The notes: a model not told the origin generated them from the letters alone. Counted from the first letter of the stretch, positions 1-8,312 are shown. The stretch: DNA of 64,000 nucleotides from Oscillibacter valericigenes (GCF_021531435.1 NZ_JAFBIS010000002.1:62001-126000), one strand, 5' to 3'. Made by a program: numbers and translations.

Positions 1-5
1 TTCCA

Positions 6-836
6 TTATTTTCTGCTTTTTTTCCAAAGGGCGCCGAAGAGCCCGCCCGTCAGGGCGGCGATGGCCGAGACCCAGACCTGAAACAGGGCGCTGGCGTTGT
101 ACAGCAGGAACACGCAGGGCAGGGTCAGCAGGGCGCAGAGAACGGGATAGACCAGCCACAGCCGGCGGCACCGCTTTGCCAGAGACCAACTGCTGAAAAA
201 GCAGAACAGAGGCAGGATGAGAAAGGGGTAGAAGATGCCGGTCAGCACCGGTACGTCCCGGGCATCCAGCAGCCGCAGCAGCCAGGGGAGAAGCAGCTCC
301 ACTGCCGCCGCAAGAAGGGCGTAGGGCGCGGCCTTCCGACAGTCGGGCTGCTCCGGCTCCTCCGGCAGACCCACGCCTTTTCGGATGGCCCGGACGTCCT
401 GCCGCCAGCCCACATACCGCACCGCCCACATCAGCAGATAGCACAGCAGGAGCAGCCCCAGCAGGCACAGCCAGGTCTCCCGGTAGGGGAACCATCGGCA
501 CTGCCAGCCCGCCAGGGAGAAGACCGCCGCCGTCAGCAGAAAGTGGACGCCGGACCAGAGCGCCGTCCGCCGTTCCAGGCGGAAGGGCACCTCCGCCGTT
601 TCCAGCACCGCCCCCAGCAGGCCGGACCAGAAAAACTGCACCAGCGCCGCTGTAATGGGGCTGCCCCAGCGCTCCGCCATGGCCGCTGTCACAACGGGAA
701 CGGCAGTTCCCTCCGGCGCCGGGAAACCGAACAGGCCGCCCAGCAGAAACACCAGGTATACAAGCGCCGCGCCAAAGGGAAAGCCGATGGCGGCCCGGCG
801 GACCAGTTCCCGGGAAATTTCCCCGCGCTCCGTCAT
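6..836 (-). CDS. DUF3021-like integral membrane protein
   Basis: Hydrophobic 276-residue protein. The N-terminal half (about residues 10-150) has the look of DUF3021: a short cytoplasmic start, four membrane segments and a basic stretch after the fourth. A second hydrophobic half (about 170-270) adds roughly four more helices, so it is longer than the usual 130-150 residue DUF3021 protein. The start codon overlaps the stop of the LytTR gene by 4 bases (ATGA), so the two are translationally coupled. In this family the membrane protein is commonly paired with a LytTR regulator and is thought to modulate it; that role is inferred here from pairing only. The stop codon lies 5 bases from the window edge. 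Confidence 0.75.
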   Translation of the reverse strand: MTERGEISRELVRRAAIGFPFGAALVYLVFLLGGLFGFPAPEGTAVPVVTAAMAERWGSPITAALVQFFWSGLLGAVLETAEVPFRLERRTALWSGVHFLLTAAVFSLAGWQCRWFPYRETWLCLLGLLLLCYLLMWAVRYVGWRQDVRAIRKGVGLPEEPEQPDCRKAAPYALLAAAVELLLPWLLRLLDARDVPVLTGIFYPFLILPLFCFFSSWSLAKRCRRLWLVYPVLCALLTLPCVFLLYNASALFQVWVSAIAALTGGLFGALWKKSRK

Positions 837-1273
837 AAGCCCAGCACCTCCTTGATTTTCTTCACATACCGCCGGGAGACATAGACCGTCACGCCCCCGG
901 TGAGGGTCATGCGGATGGTGCCTGTCAGACGCAGGTCCAGAGCCGTCACCCGCTTCAGATTCACGATCTCCGAGTGAGAGACCCGGGCAAAGGGACGGCC
1001 CGCCAGCCGCCGCTCCAGCTCATAGAGCCGCTCCCGGACGGTGTAAACGCTGCCAGCGGTCTGCACCCGGACGTCCTTGTCCTCGCCGTAAAAGCGGAGA
1101 ACAGTATCCAGGTCCAGGGGAACGGCGGTGCCGTCTTCCCGGAAACCCAGCAGAGGCGTGTCTGCCGCTGCCAGACGGCCCAGCAGGGCATCTACTTCCG
1201 GCGTTTGGGCCGGGGCGCGGACGGTCACAGTCACCTCCGGCAGCGCCGGGTCGATCTGCAGCTCCAGCTTCAC
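833..1273 (-). CDS. LytTR-family DNA-binding regulator
   Basis: Short (146 aa) stand-alone LytTR regulator without a receiver domain. The C-terminal about 95 residues carry the LytTR fold, including the VSHSEIVNL segment and the final SRRYVKKIKEVLGL helix that end this domain in many Firmicutes proteins. A longer reading frame begins at 1291, but its ATG GAG GGA GGG is itself the ribosome site. The GTG at 1273 gives the family-typical MKLELQID start with good spacing, so it is chosen. Together with the overlapping DUF3021 gene it forms the usual two-gene autoregulated module. The target genes are unknown. Confidence 0.82.
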   Translation of the reverse strand: MKLELQIDPALPEVTVTVRAPAQTPEVDALLGRLAAADTPLLGFREDGTAVPLDLDTVLRFYGEDKDVRVQTAGSVYTVRERLYELERRLAGRPFARVSHSEIVNLKRVTALDLRLTGTIRMTLTGGVTVYVSRRYVKKIKEVLGL

Positions 1274-1382
1274 GGACGTCCCTCCCTCCATGTTTCTGCA
1301 TTCAGTATAGCGGAGAAAGATGCCGCCGTCCAGCGGAACGGGACAGACGGTAACATAGATGGGATAAACGGCAAAATAACCG

Positions 1383-1410
1383 TTGACATTGGCATGGAAT
1401 CTGATATTAT
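1383..1410 (+). promoter_or_regulatory. Sigma-A promoter of the psuK operon
   Basis: TTGACA at 1383-1388 and TATTAT at 1405-1410 with a 16-base spacer. They lie about 50 bases upstream of the psuK ATG, which has GGAGG at 1447-1451. Confidence 0.65.
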
Positions 1411-1459
1411 AAACAATAGATTAGACAAGCAAACTTTTGCTTAGAACGGAGGCAGGGCC

Positions 1460-2542
1460 ATGACCCAGCGGGAACGGCAGCTTTTGAACTGGATCGAGGA
1501 AAATCCCCTCATCTCCCAGCAGGAGTTGGCGGATAAGGCGGGCATCACCCGGTCCTCCGTGGCGGTGCACATCTCCAACCTGATGAAAAAGGGCTACATC
1601 ACCGGCAAGGGCTACATCGTCCACACCGCGCCTTACGTGACCGTGGTGGGGGGCGTGAATGTGGACATCGGCGGGCAGCCCGCCGGGGCGCTGGTGCCCC
1701 AGGACTCCAACCCCGGCACCGTGGGCATGAGTCTCGGCGGCGTGGGGCGGAACATTGCCCACAACATGAGCCTGCTGGGGCTGGATGTGCGGATGGTGAC
1801 GGCCTTCGGCGACGATCTGAACGCCCAGAAGATCGCCGCCAGCTGCGGGGAGCTTGGCATCGACATCTCCCGGTCTCCCATTATCCCCGGCGGGCGGACC
1901 AGCACCTACCTTTTTATCAATGACGAGAAGGGCGACATGGTGCTGGCCGTCAGCGACATGGATATCTACCGCCACCTGACGCCGCAAGTGCTCTCCCAGC
2001 GGCAGAAGCTGCTCTGCGGCAGCCAGGTGGTGGTCATCGACACCAACATCCCCGCGGAGAGCATCGCGTGGCTGGCGGAGAACTGCCCGGTGCCCATTTT
2101 TGCCGACCCGGTGTCCACCGCCAAGGCGGTGAAGCTGAAGCCGGTGCTGGGAAAACTCCACACCATCAAGCCCAACCGCATTGAGGCGGAGCTGCTGTCC
2201 GGCGTGGCCATCACGGACGAGGAGAGCCTGCACAAAGCCGCCGACGCCCTGCTTGATACCGGCCTCCACCGGGTGTTCATCTCCCTTGGCAGCGGCGGTG
2301 TGTTTGCCGCCGACCGCTCCGGAGGACGGCTCCGCCTGCCGGTGCTGCCTGCCGACATGGTCAACACCACCGGCTGCGGCGACGCTTTCATGGCTGCCAT
2401 CGCCTGGGCCTACCTCCAGGGCACGGACCTGGAGGACACCGCCAAAGCGGGCCTTGCCGCCAGCGCCATCGCCATAGAGAGCGGCGAGACCATCAATCCC
2501 TCTATGAGCGCCGAGGCCCTGCGGAAGCGGGCCGGCCTTTGA
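1460..2542 (+). CDS. psuK: Pseudouridine kinase with N-terminal winged HTH
   Basis: PfkB-family kinase of 360 aa, expected to phosphorylate pseudouridine to pseudouridine 5'-phosphate. Residues about 1-55 form a winged helix-turn-helix (QQELADKAGITRSSVAVH), a known N-terminal extension of Firmicutes PsuK-like proteins that may let the kinase sense substrate and regulate transcription. The PfkB domain follows, with the glycine-rich start GGVNVDIGG, the GGVGRNIAHN motif and the C-terminal anion-hole signature NTTGCGDAF carrying the catalytic Asp. A sigma-A promoter lies just upstream. The gene is separated from psuG only by a small membrane-protein gene, which strongly supports the substrate assignment. 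Confidence 0.88.
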   Translation: MTQRERQLLNWIEENPLISQQELADKAGITRSSVAVHISNLMKKGYITGKGYIVHTAPYVTVVGGVNVDIGGQPAGALVPQDSNPGTVGMSLGGVGRNIAHNMSLLGLDVRMVTAFGDDLNAQKIAASCGELGIDISRSPIIPGGRTSTYLFINDEKGDMVLAVSDMDIYRHLTPQVLSQRQKLLCGSQVVVIDTNIPAESIAWLAENCPVPIFADPVSTAKAVKLKPVLGKLHTIKPNRIEAELLSGVAITDEESLHKAADALLDTGLHRVFISLGSGGVFAADRSGGRLRLPVLPADMVNTTGCGDAFMAAIAWAYLQGTDLEDTAKAGLAASAIAIESGETINPSMSAEALRKRAGL

Positions 2543-2586
2543 TGCGGCGCGGCAATTTTTAAAATTTGTAAAAGAGGTTTCCATTT

Positions 2587-3111
2587 ATGTCCGTTCCTTT
2601 TTGGCTCATCCAGCTCATCGGCCTGACGGGTTCCGTCATTGCCATCACAGCGCTGCAAAGCGGCAGCCGGAAGAAGATCCTGTCCCTTCAGGTGCTGTGC
2701 TGTGTGCTGTGGGTCGTCCATTACAGCCTGCTGGGGGCCTGGACCGGCGCGCTCATCAACTGCCTGGGCCTGGGCCGGGCCGTGGTCTGCTCCTACAATG
2801 ACCGCAGGTGGGCGAAAAGCCCCCTGTGGCTGGCGTTCTTCCTGGTGTGCTACGCCGTGTCCCCGCTGCTGACCTGGGACGGCCCCTACTGCTTGCTGCT
2901 GGGCGGCGCCATGATGCTGACCACCGTGGCCCTGTGGGTCCACGACATGCGGCTGACCCGGCTGCTGTTCCTGCTGAATTCTCCCCTGGTGCTGCTGTAT
3001 AACCTGATCGCCCAGTCCTATTCCTGCGCCGCCATCGAAGTAGTGGCCCTGGCATCCTTCGCCCTGGCCGTCTGGCGGTTTGATATTCGTAAACGACCCT
3101 GTAAAACTTAA
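2587..3111 (+). CDS. YgjV-like inner membrane protein
   Basis: 174-residue polytopic membrane protein with about five to six helices, resembling the YgjV family (opening with a short membrane-facing segment and ITALQSGSRKKIL). The function of the family is not established. It sits between psuK and psuG, 44 bases after psuK and 14 bases before the psuG start, so all three are probably cotranscribed. That position makes a role in pseudouridine or ribose movement across the membrane conceivable, although known pseudouridine transporters (PsuT/NupX types) are larger and unrelated in appearance. Preceded by an AAAGAGG ribosome site. Confidence 0.72.
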   Translation: MSVPFWLIQLIGLTGSVIAITALQSGSRKKILSLQVLCCVLWVVHYSLLGAWTGALINCLGLGRAVVCSYNDRRWAKSPLWLAFFLVCYAVSPLLTWDGPYCLLLGGAMMLTTVALWVHDMRLTRLLFLLNSPLVLLYNLIAQSYSCAAIEVVALASFALAVWRFDIRKRPCKT

Positions 3112-3125
3112 TGGAGGTATCATAT

Positions 3126-4049
3126 ATGAATCGCTATCTGGATATTGCCCCTGAAGTGCAGCAGGCCCTGGCCGAGGGCCGCCCAGTGGTGGCCTTGGAG
3201 TCCACCATCATCTCCCACGGCATGCCCTATCCCCAGAACGTGGAGACCGCGCTGAACGTGGAGAAGATCATCCGCGAGAACGGCGCGGTGCCCGCCACCA
3301 TCGCCGTTATCAAGGGCCGCCTGAAGGCGGGATTGTCCCCGGAGGAGATCGACTACCTGGGCAAGACCGGCACCGCTGTTGCCAAGGCCAGCCGCCGGGA
3401 CCTGCCCGTGCTGGTGGCCGAGGGGAAGGACGGCGCCACCACCGTCACCACCACCATGATCATTGCCCACATGGCGGGCATCCAGGTCTTTGCCACCGGC
3501 GGCATCGGCGGCGTCCACCGGGGCGCCCAGCAGACCTTTGACATCTCCGCCGACCTGGAGGAGCTGGCCCACACCCCCGTCATGGTGGTCTGCGCCGGCG
3601 CCAAGTCCATCCTGGACCTGGGGCTGACACTGGAGTATCTGGAGACCCACGGCGTGCCCGTCATCGGCTACGGCACCGAGGAGCTGCCCGCCTTCTACAC
3701 CCGGAAGTCCGGCTTCAAGGTGGACTATCGCATCGACACCCCTGCTGACCTGGCGAAGGCGTTCTTCGTCAAGCAGGATATGGGCCTGGGCGGTGGTATG
3801 CTGGTGACGAATCCCATCCCCGAGGAGTTCTCTATGGATGCGGACGTCATCAACAAGGCCATCGACGAGGCCGTGGCCGAGGCGGGGCGCCTGGGCATCC
3901 ACGGCAAGGAGACCACGCCCTTCCTGCTGGCGAAGATCAAGGACCTGACCGGCGGCGACTCCCTGGCCTCCAACATCCAACTGGTGTACAACAATGCCCG
4001 CCTGGCTGCCCGGACCGCCGGCGAGCTGTGCAAGCTTGCCAAGGGCTGA
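3126..4049 (+). CDS. psuG: Pseudouridine-5'-phosphate glycosidase
   Basis: 307-residue enzyme that cleaves pseudouridine 5'-phosphate to uracil and ribose 5-phosphate, completing the pathway begun by PsuK. Family motifs are easy to see: VALESTIISHGMPYPQN near the N-terminus, the TTVTTTMIIAH stretch and GGIGGVHRGAQ. The length is that of normal bacterial PsuG. An in-frame ATG at 3111 exists, but its own sequence (ATGGAGGT) is the ribosome site for the ATG at 3126, which matches the usual N-terminus. A strong terminator follows at 4064-4099 and closes the operon. Confidence 0.93.
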   Translation: MNRYLDIAPEVQQALAEGRPVVALESTIISHGMPYPQNVETALNVEKIIRENGAVPATIAVIKGRLKAGLSPEEIDYLGKTGTAVAKASRRDLPVLVAEGKDGATTVTTTMIIAHMAGIQVFATGGIGGVHRGAQQTFDISADLEELAHTPVMVVCAGAKSILDLGLTLEYLETHGVPVIGYGTEELPAFYTRKSGFKVDYRIDTPADLAKAFFVKQDMGLGGGMLVTNPIPEEFSMDADVINKAIDEAVAEAGRLGIHGKETTPFLLAKIKDLTGGDSLASNIQLVYNNARLAARTAGELCKLAKG

Positions 4050-4063
4050 GAAATATGGTAAAA

Positions 4064-4099
4064 TGAACTGGACGGAAGAGACCGTCCAGTTCATTTTTT
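4064..4099 (+). terminator. Rho-independent terminator of psu operon
   Basis: Perfect 12-bp stem (TGAACTGGACGG with its complement), 6-base loop AAGAGA, then six T at 4094-4099. Confidence 0.9.
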
Positions 4100-4111
4100 C
4101 GGAGGCTGCGA

Positions 4112-4471
4112 ATGGACAAAATAGTTTACCGGCCGGAGGCCACCACAGCCACGCTGTTTGCTGTGGTGGGAAACCCCTGGGCGCTGCTGGGCTGTTATCT
4201 GCTGGTGATCAATCTCATCACCTTTTTCATATTTGGCCTGGACAAGTGGAAGGCAAAATACAAGGAGACCCACGAAAAGACCCGGCGGGTGCCGGAGAAG
4301 ACGCTGTTTCTGCTCTCCGCCCTGGGCGGCAGCGTGGGCGCGCTGCTGGGAATGCGGGTGTGGCACCACAAGACGCTGCACAAGAGCTTCCGCTTCGGCA
4401 TTCCGGCAATTTTGGCATTGCAGATCATCATTCCGGCGGGGCTGTGGCTGTACTGGAATGTGATCCGGTGA
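4112..4471 (+). CDS. DUF1294 membrane protein
   Basis: 119-residue protein with three membrane helices and the family core FGLDKWKAK...RRVPEKTLFLLSALGGSVGALLGM, followed by the HHKTLHKSF motif. This is the DUF1294 signature, a small integral membrane family of unknown function. It begins 13 bases after the psu terminator with GGAGG at 4101-4105 and the ATG at 4112. Only 12 bases separate it from the ZIP transporter gene, so the two are probably cotranscribed. No function should be inferred beyond membrane location. Confidence 0.85.
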   Translation: MDKIVYRPEATTATLFAVVGNPWALLGCYLLVINLITFFIFGLDKWKAKYKETHEKTRRVPEKTLFLLSALGGSVGALLGMRVWHHKTLHKSFRFGIPAILALQIIIPAGLWLYWNVIR

Positions 4472-4483
4472 GGAGGAACAAAA

Positions 4484-5278
4484 ATGCTGCAGCGTGAACT
4501 GCTTTACGCCGCCCTGGGTACCGGCTTTACCTGTCTTGCTACGGTGCTGGGCGCGGGGATGGTGTTCTTTTTTAAAAAGGACATGTCCCATACCATGCAG
4601 AAGGTGTTTCTGGGCTTCGCGGCAGGCGTCATGATCGCCGCGTCGGTGTGGTCGCTGCTGATCCCCGCCATGGACATGGCGGAGAGCCGGGGACAGAACG
4701 TGCTGCTGCCGGTGGGCGGCGGCTTCCTGCTGGGTGGATTGTTTCTCATGGCGCTGGACCGCCTGCTGCCCCACCTGCACATCGGCAGCGACGAGGCGGA
4801 GGGCCTGCCCGCCCACTGGAAGCGGACCACCATGATCGTGCTGGCCGTGACCCTCCACAATATTCCGGAGGGCATGGCGGTGGGTCTCAGCTTTTCCGTG
4901 GCGGCCCAGGATACCGCCTCCGGCGCCCTGGCGGCGGCGCTGGCTCTTGCCATCGGCATGGGACTGCAGAACTTCCCGGAGGGCGCCGCCGTATCCCTGC
5001 CCATGCGCTCCCAGGGGGTGGACCGCTGGAAAGCCTTCGCCTGCGGCGCGGCCTCCGGCATCGTGGAGCCCATCTTCGGCCTGCTGACGGTGCTGGTGGC
5101 GGGCAGTATCACGGGCGTGATGCCCTGGGTGCTGGCCTTTGCCGCGGGCGCCATGATCTATGTAGTGGTAGAGGAGCTGATCCCCGAGGCGCAGCTGGGC
5201 GAGCATTCCCACACGGGCACCGTCAGCGTGATGCTGGGCTTTTTGGTGATGATGCTGCTGGACGTGGTACTGGGATGA
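4484..5278 (+). CDS. ZIP-family divalent metal transporter
   Basis: 264-residue ZupT/ZIP-type permease with about eight helices. The metal-site helices are plain: HNIPEGMAVGLSF (fourth helix) and NFPEGAAVSL (fifth helix), the latter with Asn replacing the usual His in the first position. The short loop between helices three and four is acidic (GSDEAEG) rather than His-rich. Expected to import zinc, iron or manganese. It follows the DUF1294 gene closely and precedes the YhaM-like gene by 14 bases. A second, shorter ZIP paralogue lies at 42007-42741. Confidence 0.88.
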   Translation: MLQRELLYAALGTGFTCLATVLGAGMVFFFKKDMSHTMQKVFLGFAAGVMIAASVWSLLIPAMDMAESRGQNVLLPVGGGFLLGGLFLMALDRLLPHLHIGSDEAEGLPAHWKRTTMIVLAVTLHNIPEGMAVGLSFSVAAQDTASGALAAALALAIGMGLQNFPEGAAVSLPMRSQGVDRWKAFACGAASGIVEPIFGLLTVLVAGSITGVMPWVLAFAAGAMIYVVVEELIPEAQLGEHSHTGTVSVMLGFLVMMLLDVVLG

Positions 5279-5292
5279 AGGAGGAGAACGGA

Positions 5293-6570
5293 ATGAACAA
5301 GACGCCCCATTATGACAGCTATGTGAAGATTTTGGAGGAAGAGCTGATCCCCGCCATGGGCTGTACGGAGCCCATTGCCATCGCTTTGGCGGCGGCCAAG
5401 GCCCGGATGGCGTTGGGCACTGTGCCGGAGCGCTGCCGGGTAGAGGTCAGCGGCAATATCATCAAGAATGTGAAGGCTGTGACGGTGCCCAATACCGGCG
5501 GGCTGAAGGGCATCGAGGCCGCGGCAGCCGCGGGCCTTGCCGCCGGACGGGCGGACCTGGAGCTGGAGGTGCTGTCCCAGGTAACGGCGGAGGACATCCA
5601 GGCCATGCACCGCCTGCTGGAGACCTGCGAGTTCCACGTGGTGCCCGCCGAGGGGGACCGGGTGTTCTATATCAACATCACCGTCATGGCGGGAGAGCAC
5701 TCCGCCTGCTGCGAGATCGTGGATTTCCACACGAATATCACCCGCATCCAGAAGGACGAGAAGGTACTGTTCCAGGCTGATGCCGGTGACAGGGGCGGTG
5801 AGGAACAGACAGACCGCTCCGTGCTGTCCGTCAGGGAGATCATCGAATTTGCGGACTGCCTGGATGTGGCCGATGTGAAGGAGCTCCTGGACCGCCAGGT
5901 GGCGTACAACAGCGCCATTTCCGCCGAGGGACTGAAGGGCGGCTGGGGCGCCGAGGTGGGCAAGACCCTCCGGGGCCTGTACGGGGACGATGTGGCTGTC
6001 CGGGCCAAGGCCGCTGCCGCCGCCGGGTCCGACGCCCGGATGAGCGGCTGCGAGATGCCTGTTGTGATCGTCTCCGGCAGCGGCAACCAGGGCATGACCA
6101 CCTCTCTGCCCGTCATCGAGTACGCACGGGACATGGGCGCCTCCGAGGAGGAGCTGTACCGGGCGCTGGCGGTGGCTGATCTGGTGACCATCCACCAGAA
6201 GACCGGCATCGGGCGGCTGTCCGCCTTCTGCGGAGCCGTCAGCGCCGGCTGCGGCGCCGCCGCCGGCATCGCATACCTGCGGGGCGGACGGTACGACGTG
6301 GTGGCCCATACCATCGCCAACACGCTGGCCATCTGCTCCGGTATGATCTGTGACGGAGCCAAGCCCTCCTGCGCGGCGAAGATCGCCTCCGCCGTGGACG
6401 CGGGGCTGATGGGCTATTACATGTACGTCAACGGCGGCCATCAGTTTGTGGGCGGCGAGGGCATCATCCAGAAGGGCGTGGAAAATACCATCGGCAATGT
6501 GGGCCGCCTGGCCCGCCTTGGAATGCGGGGCACCGACGAGGAGATCCTGGACATCATGGTAGGTCATTGA
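5293..6570 (+). CDS. YhaM/UPF0597 family L-cysteine desulfidase or serine dehydratase-like enzyme
   Basis: 425-residue enzyme of the UPF0597 (YhaM, CdsB-related) family, which is related to the alpha subunit of iron-sulfur L-serine dehydratase. It shows the N-terminal MGCTEPIAIALAAAKA motif, the central VSGSGNQGMT segment and conserved cysteines in the C-terminal half that suit a [4Fe-4S] cluster (for example CGAVSAGCGAAAG and AICSGMICDG). Known members break down L-cysteine to pyruvate, ammonia and sulfide; a serine or threonine substrate cannot be excluded. The start at 5293 has GGAGGAG just upstream. The same frame is open further 5', but there it overlaps the ZIP gene and is not coding. 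Confidence 0.86.
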   Translation: MNKTPHYDSYVKILEEELIPAMGCTEPIAIALAAAKARMALGTVPERCRVEVSGNIIKNVKAVTVPNTGGLKGIEAAAAAGLAAGRADLELEVLSQVTAEDIQAMHRLLETCEFHVVPAEGDRVFYINITVMAGEHSACCEIVDFHTNITRIQKDEKVLFQADAGDRGGEEQTDRSVLSVREIIEFADCLDVADVKELLDRQVAYNSAISAEGLKGGWGAEVGKTLRGLYGDDVAVRAKAAAAAGSDARMSGCEMPVVIVSGSGNQGMTTSLPVIEYARDMGASEEELYRALAVADLVTIHQKTGIGRLSAFCGAVSAGCGAAAGIAYLRGGRYDVVAHTIANTLAICSGMICDGAKPSCAAKIASAVDAGLMGYYMYVNGGHQFVGGEGIIQKGVENTIGNVGRLARLGMRGTDEEILDIMVGH

Positions 6571-6577
6571 CCGGGAG

Positions 6578-6645
6578 CCGGCCGTTTTGGGCGGAGTGTG
6601 CAGAAAACCCCAGGATAATTGGGCAATACAGCCAAAAACGGCCGG
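6578..6645 (+). other. Inverted repeat after the YhaM-like gene
   Basis: Arms CCGGCCGTTTTGG (6578-6590) and its near-complement at 6632-6645, with one extra A, enclosing about 41 bases. No T-run follows, so this is not a classical terminator. It sits just upstream of the mgtC leader promoter and may be the 3' end structure of the previous transcript. Confidence 0.45.
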
Positions 6646-6661
6646 ATAATTCGGAAATAGA

Positions 6662-6852
6662 TTGACAAAAACGCAAAAAGATGGTAAATGTAATAGGCAA
6701 TAAGAAAGGCGTGAGTGGGGGAGCGCAAACGTTTGCTGACGCGCCTCTGAGGGAAGCAGAGAATTATGATACGGAGGAAGAAGCGGCGAAACGCCGGTTC
6801 TTCCTCCCGACTTTATCATGGGGCGGTGCCCCTGGCGAGGGAGGAACTTTTT
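6662..6852 (+). promoter_or_regulatory. Structured 5' leader of mgtC with mutually exclusive helices (putative translational switch)
   Basis: TTGACA at 6662-6667 marks a promoter start (-10 weak, TAAATG at 6685 or TGTAAT at 6689). Downstream, GGAGGAAGAA-G-CGGCG (6773-6788) pairs with CGCCG-G-TTCTTCCTCC (6792-6807) around an AAA loop. The second arm's TTCCTCCC (6801-6808) is also perfectly complementary, over 8 bases, to the ribosome site GGGAGGAA (6839-6846) of mgtC. The two helices exclude each other, which is the architecture of a translational riboswitch or attenuator. A small GGGGC/GCCCC hairpin lies between them. I do not recognise a known aptamer in 6690-6770. Confidence 0.55.
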
Positions 6853-7578
6853 TTGATCGAGGCGTTGGACTGTCTGCGGGGGTTGAATACGGGCGCCGTG
6901 CTGCTGCGCCTGGTGCTGGCCATGCTGTTCGGCGGCATGATCGGCCTGGAGCGGGGCAGAAAGGGCCGGGCGGCAGGTTTCCGCACGTATATGCTGGTAT
7001 GCCTGGGGGCGGCGCTGACCATGCTGCTGAGCCAGTATGAGTACTACATGATCACCCATGACTGGGCAGAGCTGGCGGCGGAGATCGGCCTGCGGACGGA
7101 TGTGAGCCGGTTCGGTGCCCAGGTGGTCAACGGCATTGGTTTTCTGGGCGCAGGTACCATCATTGTGACCGGACACCAGGAGGTCAAGGGCATGACCACC
7201 GCGGCGGGACTGTGGGCCTCCGCCTGCACGGGCCTGGCCATCGGCGCCGGGTTCTATGAGTGTGTGCTGCTGGCCTTCTTGCTCATCTCCTTAGTCATCC
7301 GGGTGCTGCCCCATGTGGAGAACTACATCGTGGAAAATGCCCGGAACATGAATATCTATGTGGAGTTCAACTCCCTGGACGATGTGGGAGATATTCTGAA
7401 CCGCATCAAATCCCAGGATGTGCAGATCTACGATGTGGAGATCGACCATGGCCGGGAGGAGAAATCCCGGCACCCCAGCGCGGTGTTCTCCATCCATCTG
7501 AACCATAAGCAGATGCATACCCAGGTGCTGGCGGCTATCTCCGAGCTGGAATCCGTCCGCATCATTGATGAGATTTAA
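6853..7578 (+). CDS. MgtC/SapB family membrane protein (first copy)
   Basis: 241-residue MgtC-like protein. About five membrane helices occupy residues 10-150, with the family motifs RLVLAMLFGGMIGLERG, AAGFRTYMLVCLGAA and GIGFLGAGTIIV followed by KGMTTAAGLWAS. A cytoplasmic ACT-like domain of about 80 residues follows. The frame is open back to an ATG at 6766, but the TTG at 6853 has an excellent ribosome site (GGGAGGAA, spacing 6) and gives the normal N-terminus, so TTG is chosen. The region 5' of it forms the leader helix described separately. MgtC proteins act in adaptation to low magnesium or in control of membrane energetics; the exact role here is unknown. Confidence 0.86.
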   Translation: MIEALDCLRGLNTGAVLLRLVLAMLFGGMIGLERGRKGRAAGFRTYMLVCLGAALTMLLSQYEYYMITHDWAELAAEIGLRTDVSRFGAQVVNGIGFLGAGTIIVTGHQEVKGMTTAAGLWASACTGLAIGAGFYECVLLAFLLISLVIRVLPHVENYIVENARNMNIYVEFNSLDDVGDILNRIKSQDVQIYDVEIDHGREEKSRHPSAVFSIHLNHKQMHTQVLAAISELESVRIIDEI

Positions 7579-7592
7579 GGAGGTGGGGAAGC

Positions 7593-8285
7593 ATGTTGTC
7601 CATGTTTGACGGGCTGCGGGATGTGACCATTGCGTCCGTCACCGTGCGGATGGTGCTGGCGGTGGTCTGCGGCGGCATCATCGGCATTGAACGGGAGTAT
7701 AAGCGCCGCCCGGCGGGGTTCCGCACCCATATCCTGATCTGCCTGGGCGCGGCGATGACGACGCTGACCAGCCAGTTCCTCTACCTGAATATGCACTATT
7801 ATACCGATATGGCCCGCCTGGGCGCCCAGGTGGTGGCGGGCATGGGCTTCATCGGTGCGGGCACCATCATCGTCACCCGCCGCCAGCGGGTGAAGGGCCT
7901 GACCACCGCGGCGGGCCTGTGGACCGCGGCCATCGTCGGCCTGGCGCTGGGCGGCGGCTTTTACGAGGGCGGTATTGCCGCCACAGGGCTGATTTTGCTG
8001 GCGGAGCTGCTGTTTTCCAAGCTGGAGTACCGGATGCTGGATAACGCGCCGGAGGTCAATCTGTTCATGGAGTACAGCGGCAAGCCCTGCCTGGAAAAAG
8101 TGCTGAAGCTCTACCGGGAGCGGGAGCTGAAAGTCATCAACATGGAGATCACCCGCTCCACGGAGAGCGAGACCCACAACGCCTGCGCCATCTTCACGCT
8201 GCGGCTGAACAGACGGTGCGGTGTGGAAAGGCTGCTGACGGAGATGAACGCCGTTCCCGGCGTCGTTTCCGTGGAAGAACTGTAA
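7593..8285 (+). CDS. MgtC/SapB family membrane protein (second copy)
   Basis: 230-residue paralogue of the preceding protein, 14 bases downstream with AAGGAGGTGG as ribosome site. The same blocks recur: RMVLAVVCGGIIGIERE, AGFRTHILICLGAAMTT, GMGFIGAGTIIVTRR and KGLTTAAGLWTAA, then an ACT-like C-terminal domain. Divergence between the copies is substantial, so this is an old duplication rather than a recent tandem event. The pair could work as a heteromer; that is inference from adjacency. The downstream PfkB kinase gene starts 27 bases later and may be in the same transcript. Confidence 0.86.
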   Translation: MLSMFDGLRDVTIASVTVRMVLAVVCGGIIGIEREYKRRPAGFRTHILICLGAAMTTLTSQFLYLNMHYYTDMARLGAQVVAGMGFIGAGTIIVTRRQRVKGLTTAAGLWTAAIVGLALGGGFYEGGIAATGLILLAELLFSKLEYRMLDNAPEVNLFMEYSGKPCLEKVLKLYRERELKVINMEITRSTESETHNACAIFTLRLNRRCGVERLLTEMNAVPGVVSVEEL

Positions 8286-8312
8286 CGCCTCGATCAGGAA
8301 GGAGAAAAAATC

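Noticed and set aside
1421-2584. Long minus-strand open frame opposite psuK
   Set aside because: Shadow frame of a GC-rich gene; His/Gly-rich nonsense composition, no ribosome site, opposite a clear PfkB kinase.
5158-7176. 672-codon minus-strand open frame
   Set aside because: Lies opposite three recognised genes; its composition mirrors GC codon bias and it has no domain.
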